Below, piece by piece: positions 58,200 to 64,000 of a DNA stretch of 64,000 nt. Each line of letters starts with the position of its first letter. Position 1 is the first letter of the stretch. The notes beneath the pieces were generated by a model. It was not told where the DNA came from. It did no database searches and saw only the letters and a program-made list of their open reading frames with translations. Source of the stretch: Phlebotomus papatasi (taxonomy: Eukaryota; Arthropoda; Insecta; Diptera; Psychodidae); NCBI RefSeq assembly GCF_024763615.1, contig NW_026604456.1:239557-303556 (forward strand), in the 5' to 3' direction. Made by a program: the position numbers and the translations under genes.

Positions 58200-61100
58200 T
58201 CAATTGAAAATAAGCAAAATTGAATGAGAATTTCATAAGTGTTTGAAAATCTTTAAAGTTGATTATCTCGAATAGTACGGATAGAGGGGTCTCAAATTAT
58301 GCACCCATTTAGAGCCCCCCTGAGGCTAGATTTGTGCAAAATTTCAATTGAAAATAAGCAAAATTGAATGAGAATTTCATAAGTGTTTGAAAATCTTTAA
58401 AGTTGATTATCTCGAATAGTACGGGATAGAGGGATCTCAAACTATGCACCCATTTAGAGCCCCCCTGAGGCTAGATTTGTGCAAAATTTCAATTGAAAAT
58501 AAGCAAAATTAAATGAGAATTTCATAAGTGTTTGAAAATTTTTAAAGTTGATTATCTCGAATAGTACGGGATAGAGGGGTCTCAAATTATGCACCCATTT
58601 AGAGCCCCCCTGAGGCTAGATTTGTGCAAAATTTCAATTGAAAATAAGCAAAATTTCAATTGAAAATAAGCAAAATTTCAATTGAAAATAAGCAAAATTG
58701 AATGAGAATTTCATAAGTGTTTGAAAATTTTTAAAGTTGATTATCTCGAATACTACAATTGAAAATAAGGATAGAGGGGTCTCAAATTATGGGATAGAGG
58801 GGTCTCAAAGTGTTTGAAAATTTTTAAAGTTGATTATCTCGAATACGAATAGTACGGGATAGAGGGGTCTCAAATTATGCACCCATTTAGAGCCCCCCTG
58901 AGGCTAGATTTGTGCAAAATTTCAATTGAAAATAAGCAAAATTGAATGAGAATTTCATAAGTGTTTGAAAATCTTTAAAGTTGATTATCTCGAATAGTAC
59001 GGGATAGAGGGGTCTCAAATTATGCACCCATATAGAGCCCCCCTTGAGGCTAGATTTCTGCAAAATTTCAATTGAAAATAAGCAAAATTGAATGAGAATT
59101 TCATAAGTGTTTGAAAATCTTTAAAGTTGATTATCTCGAATAGTACGGGATAGAGGGGTCTCAAATTATGCACCCATTTAGAGCCCCCCTGAGGCTAGAT
59201 TTGTGCAAATTTTCAATTGAAAATAAGCAAAATTGAATGAGAGTTTCATAAGTGTTTGAAAATCTTTAAAGTTGATTATCTCGAATAGTACGGGATAGAG
59301 GGATCTCAAATTATGCACCCATTTAGAGCACCCCTGAGGCTAGATTTGTGCAAAATTTCAATTGAGAACAAACAAAATTGAATGAGAATTTAATAAGTGT
59401 TTGAAAATCTTTAAAGTTGATTATCTCGAATAGTACGGGATAGAGGGGTCTCAAATTATGCACCCATTTAGAGTTCCCCTGAGGCTAGATTTGTGCAAAA
59501 TTTCAATTGAAAATAAGCAAAATTTCAATTGAAAATAAGCAAAATTGAATGAGAATTTCATAAGTGTTTGAAAATCTTTAAAGTTGATTATCTCGAATAG
59601 TACGGGATAGAGGGGTCTCAAATTATGCACCCATTTAGAGCCCCCCTGAGGCTAGATTTGTGCAAAATTTCAATTGAAAATAAGCAAAATTGAATGAGAA
59701 TTTCATAAGTGTTTGAAAATCTTTAAAGTTGATTATCTCGAATAGTACGGGATAGAGGGGTCTCAAATTATGCACCCATTTAGAGCCCCCCTGAGGCTAG
59801 ATTTGTGCAAATTTGCAATTGAAAATAAGCAAAATTGAATGAGAATTTCATAAGTGTTTGAAAATCTTTAAAGTTGATTATCTCGAACAGTACGGGATAA
59901 AGGGGTCTCAAACTATGCACCCATTTAGAGCCCCCCTGAGGCTAGATTTGTGCAAAATTTCAATTGAAAATAAGCAAAATTAAATGAGAATTTCATAAGT
60001 GTTTGAAAATTTTTAAAGTTGATTATCTCGAATAGTACGGGATAGAGGGGTCTCAAATTATGCACCCATTTAGAGCCCCCCTGAGGCTAGATTTGTGCAA
60101 AATTTCAATTGAAAATAAGCAAAATTGAATGAGAATTTCATAAGTGTTTGAAAATTTTTAAAGTTGATTATCTCGAATAGTACGGGATAGAGGGGTCTCA
60201 AATTATGCACCCATATAGAGCCCCCCTGAGGCTAGATTTGTGCAAAATTTCAATTGAAAACAAACAAAATTGAATGAGAATTTCATAAGTGTTTGAAAAT
60301 CTTTAAAGTTGATTATCTCGAATAGTACGGGATAGAGGGGTCTCAAATTATGCACCCATATAGAGCCCCCCTGAAGCTAGATTTGTGCAAAATTTCAATT
60401 GAAAATAAGCAAAATTGAATGAGAATTTCATAAGTGTTTGAAAATCTTTAAAGTTGATTATCTCGAATAGTACGGGATAGAGGGGTCTCAAATTATGCAC
60501 CCATTTAGAGCCCCCCTGAGGCTAGATTTGTGCAAAATTTCAATTGAAAATAAGCAAAATTGAATGAGAATTTCATAAGTGTTTGAAAATCTTTAAAGTT
60601 GATTATCTCGAATAGTACGGGATAGAGGGGTCTCAAATTATGCACCCATTTAGAGCCCCCCTGAGGCTAGATTTGTGCAAAATTTCAATTGAAAATAAGC
60701 AAAATTGAATGAGAATTTCATAAGTGTTTAAAAATCTTTAAAGTTGATTATCTCGAATAGTACGGGATAGAGGGGTCTCAAATTATGCACCCATATAGAG
60801 CCCCCCTGAGGCTAGATTTGTGCAAAATTTCAATTGAAAACAAACAAAATTGAATGAGAATTTCATAAGTGTTTGAAAATCTTTAAAGTTGATTATCTCG
60901 AATAGTACGGGATAGAGGGGTCTCAAATTATGCACCCATATAGAGCCCCCCTGAGGCTAGATTTGTGCAAAATTTCAATTGAAAATAAGCAAAATTGAAT
61001 GAGAATTTCATAAGTGTTTGAAAATCTTTAAAGTTGATTATCTCGAATAGTACGAGATAGAGGGGTCTCAAATTATGCACCCATTTAGAGCCCCCCTTGA

Positions 61101-62000
61101 GGCTAGATTTGTGCAAAATTTCAATTGAAAATAAGCAAAATTGAATGAGAATTTCATAAGTGTTTGAAAATCTTTAAAGTTGATTATCTCGAATAGTACG
61201 GGATAGAGGGGTCTCAAATTATGCACCCATTTAGAGCCCCCCTGAGGCTAGATTTGTGCAAAATTTCAATTGAAAATAAGCAAAATTGAATGAGAATTTC
61301 ATAAGTGTTTAAAAATCTTTAAAGTTGATTATCTCGAATAGTACGGGATAGAGGGATCTCAAATTATGCACCCATATAGAGCCCCCCTGAGGCTAGATTT
61401 GTGCAAATTTTCAATTGAAAATAAGCAAAATTGAATGAGAATTTCATAAGTGTTTGAAAATCTTTAAAGTTGATTATCTCGAATAGTACGGGATAGAGGG
61501 GTCTCAAATTATGCACCCATTTAGAGCCCCCCTGAGGCTAGATTTGTGCAAAATTTCAATTGAAAATAAGCAAAATTGAATGAGAATTTCATAAGTGTTT
61601 GAAAATCTTTAAAGTTGATTATCTCGAATAGTACGGGATAGAGGGGTCTCAAACTATGCACCCATTTAGAGCCCCCCTGAGGCTAGATTTGTGCAAAATT
61701 TCAATTGAAAATAAGCAAAATTAAATGAGAATTTCATAAGTGTTTGAAAATTTTTAAAGTTGATTATCTCGAATAGTACGGGATAGAGGGGTCTCAAATT
61801 ATGCACCCATTTAGAGCCCCCCTGAGGCTAGATTTGTGCAAAATTTCAATTGAAAATAAGCAAAATTTCAATTGAAAATAAGCAAAATTTCAATTGAAAA
61901 TAAGCAAAATTGAATGAGAATTTCATAAGTGTTTGAAAATCTTTAAAGTTGATTATCTCGAATAGTACGGGATAGAGGGGTCTCAAATTATGCACCCATA
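58200..62000 (+). repeat. D-type superunit, copy 4 (damaged)
   Basis: Carries the D markers cgaatactac at 58747 and cgaacagtac with ataaagg at 59884, plus gagagtttc near 59239 and gaagctag near 60371. The spacing between the first two is 1137 bp against 1038 in copies 1-3. The extra 99 bp come from the scrambled patch at 58756-58852. Single-base differences such as gagcacccctg near 59328, gagttcccctg near 59471 and gtacgagat near 61054 are more frequent than in copies 1-3. Confidence 0.75.
58756..58852 (+). other. non-collinear scrambled satellite patch
   Basis: From cgaatactac the sequence jumps to aattgaaaataag, then gatagaggggtctc, then a second ggatagaggggtctcaaa, then back to gtgtttgaaaattttt, and re-enters through cgaatacgaatag. 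Copies 1-3 of this superunit are intact at the same place. Confidence 0.85.
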
Positions 62001-62590
62001 TAGAGCCCCCCTGAGGCTAGATTTGTGCAAATTTTCAATTGAAAATAAGCAAAATTGAATGAGAATTTCATAAGTGTTTGAAAATCTTTAAAGTTGATTA
62101 TCTCGAATAGTACGGGATAGAGGGGTCTCAAATTATGCACCCATTTAGAGCCCCCCTGAGGCTAGATTTGTGCAAAATTTCAATTGAAAATAAGCAAAAT
62201 TAAATGAGAATTTCATAAGTGTTTGAAAATTTTTAAAGTTGATTATCTCGAATAGTACGGGATAGAGGGGTCTCAAATTATGCACCCATTTAGAGCCCCC
62301 CTGAGGCTAGATTTGTGCAAAATTTCAATTGAAAATAAGCAAAATTTCAATTGAAAATAAGCAAAATTTCAATTGAAAATAAGCAAAATTGAATGAGAAT
62401 TTCATAAGTGTTTGAAAATCTTTAAAGTTGATTATCTCGAATAGTACGGGATAGAGGGGTCTCAAATTATGCACCCATTTAGAGCCCCCCTGAGGCTAGA
62501 TTTGTGCAAAATTTCAATTGAAAATAAGCAAAATTGAATGAGAATTTCATAAGTGTTTGAAAATCTTTAAAGTTGATTATCTCGAATAGT
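62001..62590 (+). repeat. satellite between D copy 4 and B copy 3
   Basis: Ordinary monomers, including one with a triple 22-bp tail near 62323-62388. I see no unique sequence, no gene and no marker assigning this part firmly to either block type. Confidence 0.7.
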
Positions 62591-64000
62591 ACGGGATAGA
62601 TGGGTCTCAAATTATGCACCCATATAGAGCCCCCCTGAGGCTAGATTTGTGCAAAATTTCAATTGAAAATAAGCAAAATTGAATGAGAATTTCATAAGTG
62701 TTTGAAAATCTTTAAAGTTGATTATCTCGAATAGTACGGGATAGAGGGGTCTCAAATTATGCACCCATTTAGAGCCCCCCTGAGGCTAGATTTGTGCAAA
62801 ATTTCAATTGAAAATAAGCAAAATTGAATGAGAATTTCATAAGTGTTTGAAAATCTTTAAAGTTGATTATCTCGAATAGTACGGGATAGAGGGATCTCAA
62901 ATTATGCACCCATTTAGAGCCCCCCTGAGGCTAGATTTGTGCAAAATTTCAATTGAAAACAAACAAAATTGAATGAGAATTTAATAAGTGTTTGAAAATC
63001 TTTAAAGTTGATTATCTCGAATAGTACGGGATAGAGGGGTCTCAAATTATGCACCCATTTAGAGCCCCCCTGAGGCTAGATTTGTGCAAAATTTCAATTG
63101 AAAATAAGCAAAATTTCAATTGAAAATAAGCAAAATTGAATGAGAATTTCATAAGTGTTTGAAAATCTTTAAAGTTGATTATCTCGAATAGTACGGGATA
63201 GAGGGGTCTCAAATTATGCACCCATTTAGAGCCCTTCTGAGGCTAGATTTGTGCAAAATTTCAATTGAAAATAAGCAAAATTGAATGAGAATTTCATAAG
63301 TGTTTGAAAATCTTTAAAGTTGATTATCTCGAATAGTACGGGATAGAGGGATCTCAAACTATGCACCCATTTAGAGCCCCCCTGAGGCTAGATTTGTGCA
63401 AAATTTCAATTGAAAATAAGCAAAATTAAATGAGAATTTCATAAGTGTTTGAAAATCTTTAAAGTTGATTATCTCGAATAGTACGGGATAGAGGGGTCTC
63501 AAATTATGCACCCATTTAGAGCCCCCCTGAGGCTAGATTTGTGCAAAATTTCAATTGAAAATAAGCAAAATTTCAATTGAAAATAAGCAAAATTTCAATT
63601 GAAAATAAGCAAAATTGAATGAGAATTTCATAAAAATCTTTAAAGTTGATTATCTCGAATAGTACGGGATAGAGGGGTCTCAAATTATGCACCCATTTAG
63701 AGCCCCCCTGAGGCTAGATTTGTGCAAAATTTCAATTGAAAATAAGCAAAATTGAATGAGAATTTCATAAGTGTTTGAAAATCTTTAAAGTTGATTATCT
63801 CGAATAGTACGGGATAGAGGGGTCTCAAATTATACACCCATTTAGAGCCCCCCTGAGGCTAGATTTGTGCAAAATTTCAATTGAAAATAAGCAAAATTGA
63901 ATGAGAATTTCATAAGTGTTTGAAAATCTTTAAAGTTGATTATCTCGAACAGTACGGGATAGAGGGGTCTCAAACTATGCACCCATTTAGAGCCCCCCTG
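62591..64000 (+). repeat. B-type superblock, copy 3 (cut by window end)
   Basis: Matches 49142 onward at an exact offset of 13449 bp (gatagatggg at 62595, gcccttctgagg with its ccc at 63232). An 8-bp deletion near 63633 (cataaaaatc where other copies have cataagtgtttgaaaatc) and loss of one 145-bp monomer then bring tatacaccc to 63830. The block continues past the window. Confidence 0.8.

Larger units (their letters stand above)
1..64000 (+). repeat. 145-bp satellite DNA array filling the window
   Basis: Reading from base 1, the sequence starting aaaattgaatgag recurs at base 146 and then every 145, 167 or 189 bases to the end of the window. All copies are in the same orientation; I saw no inverted block. 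Consensus G+C is 50 of 145. Neighbouring monomers usually differ at only a few of about 15 recurring positions, which indicates repeated recent amplification and homogenisation. Stretches without a gene, which means all of the window, hold this repeat except for the 89-bp insertion near 46.1 kb. Satellites of this scale are known from eukaryotic heterochromatin and centromere regions. Chromosomal location and species cannot be read from the sequence. Confidence 0.98.

Noticed and set aside
1..64000. CRISPR array
   Set aside because: Repeats are 145 bp with no unique spacers between them and no cas genes.
1..64000. Telomeric or subtelomeric simple repeat
   Set aside because: No short telomere-type motif is present; the unit is a 145-bp satellite and neither array end is in the window.

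Overview
The whole 64 kb window is one head-to-tail tandem satellite array. The unit is a 145-bp A+T-rich monomer (50 G+C of 145, about 34%), repeated roughly 420-430 times (estimated from length). All copies lie in the same orientation from base 1 to base 64000, so both ends of the array are outside the window. I find no protein-coding gene, rRNA, tRNA, CRISPR array, origin or operon. Open frames on the minus strand are read-through of the repeat. The organism is a eukaryote, because a megasatellite-scale, near-homogeneous array with nested higher-order structure and one MITE-like insertion is typical of pericentromeric or other heterochromatin. An invertebrate seems plausible to me, but the sequence contains no gene that could decide it.

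Three levels of structure are visible. (1) Monomers come in three main lengths, 145, 167 and 189 bp, because a 22-bp palindrome-bearing sub-repeat at the monomer end is present once, twice or three times. (2) Monomers carry about 15 recurring diagnostic variants (for example ctcgaat>ctctaat, gaatag>gaacag, aaattatg>aaactatg, ataagc>acaaac, cccattta>cccatata). Their order defines higher-order repeats: a 580-bp tetramer, a 312-bp dimer, 1.8-3.8 kb superunits between about 7.8 and 24.3 kb, and a 5.1-6.1 kb superunit present three times between about 30.8 and 46.8 kb with a fourth damaged copy near 58.2-62 kb. (3) Blocks of several kb are repeated at long range: about 2.94-9.7 kb matches about 48.65-57.6 kb, and 62.6-64.0 kb is a third partial copy.

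Layout: 1-2.9 kb mosaic; 2.9-27 kb 'B-type' superunits; 27-30.7 kb transition with a 1809-bp spaced duplication; 30.8-46.9 kb 'D-type' superunits; 46.9-48.6 kb transition; 48.65-57.7 kb second B block; 58.2-62 kb fourth D copy; 62.6-64 kb third B copy.

The only non-satellite DNA I find is an 89-bp element at 46091-46179. It has imperfect terminal inverted repeats and an exact 8-bp target-site duplication, so it looks like a hAT-type MITE. The corresponding empty sites are visible in two other superunit copies. Other items of note are a CENP-B-box-like 17-mer holding the monomer's only two CpGs, out-of-register duplication junctions with 3-bp microhomology, and five short patches where the repeat is scrambled or riddled with deletions.
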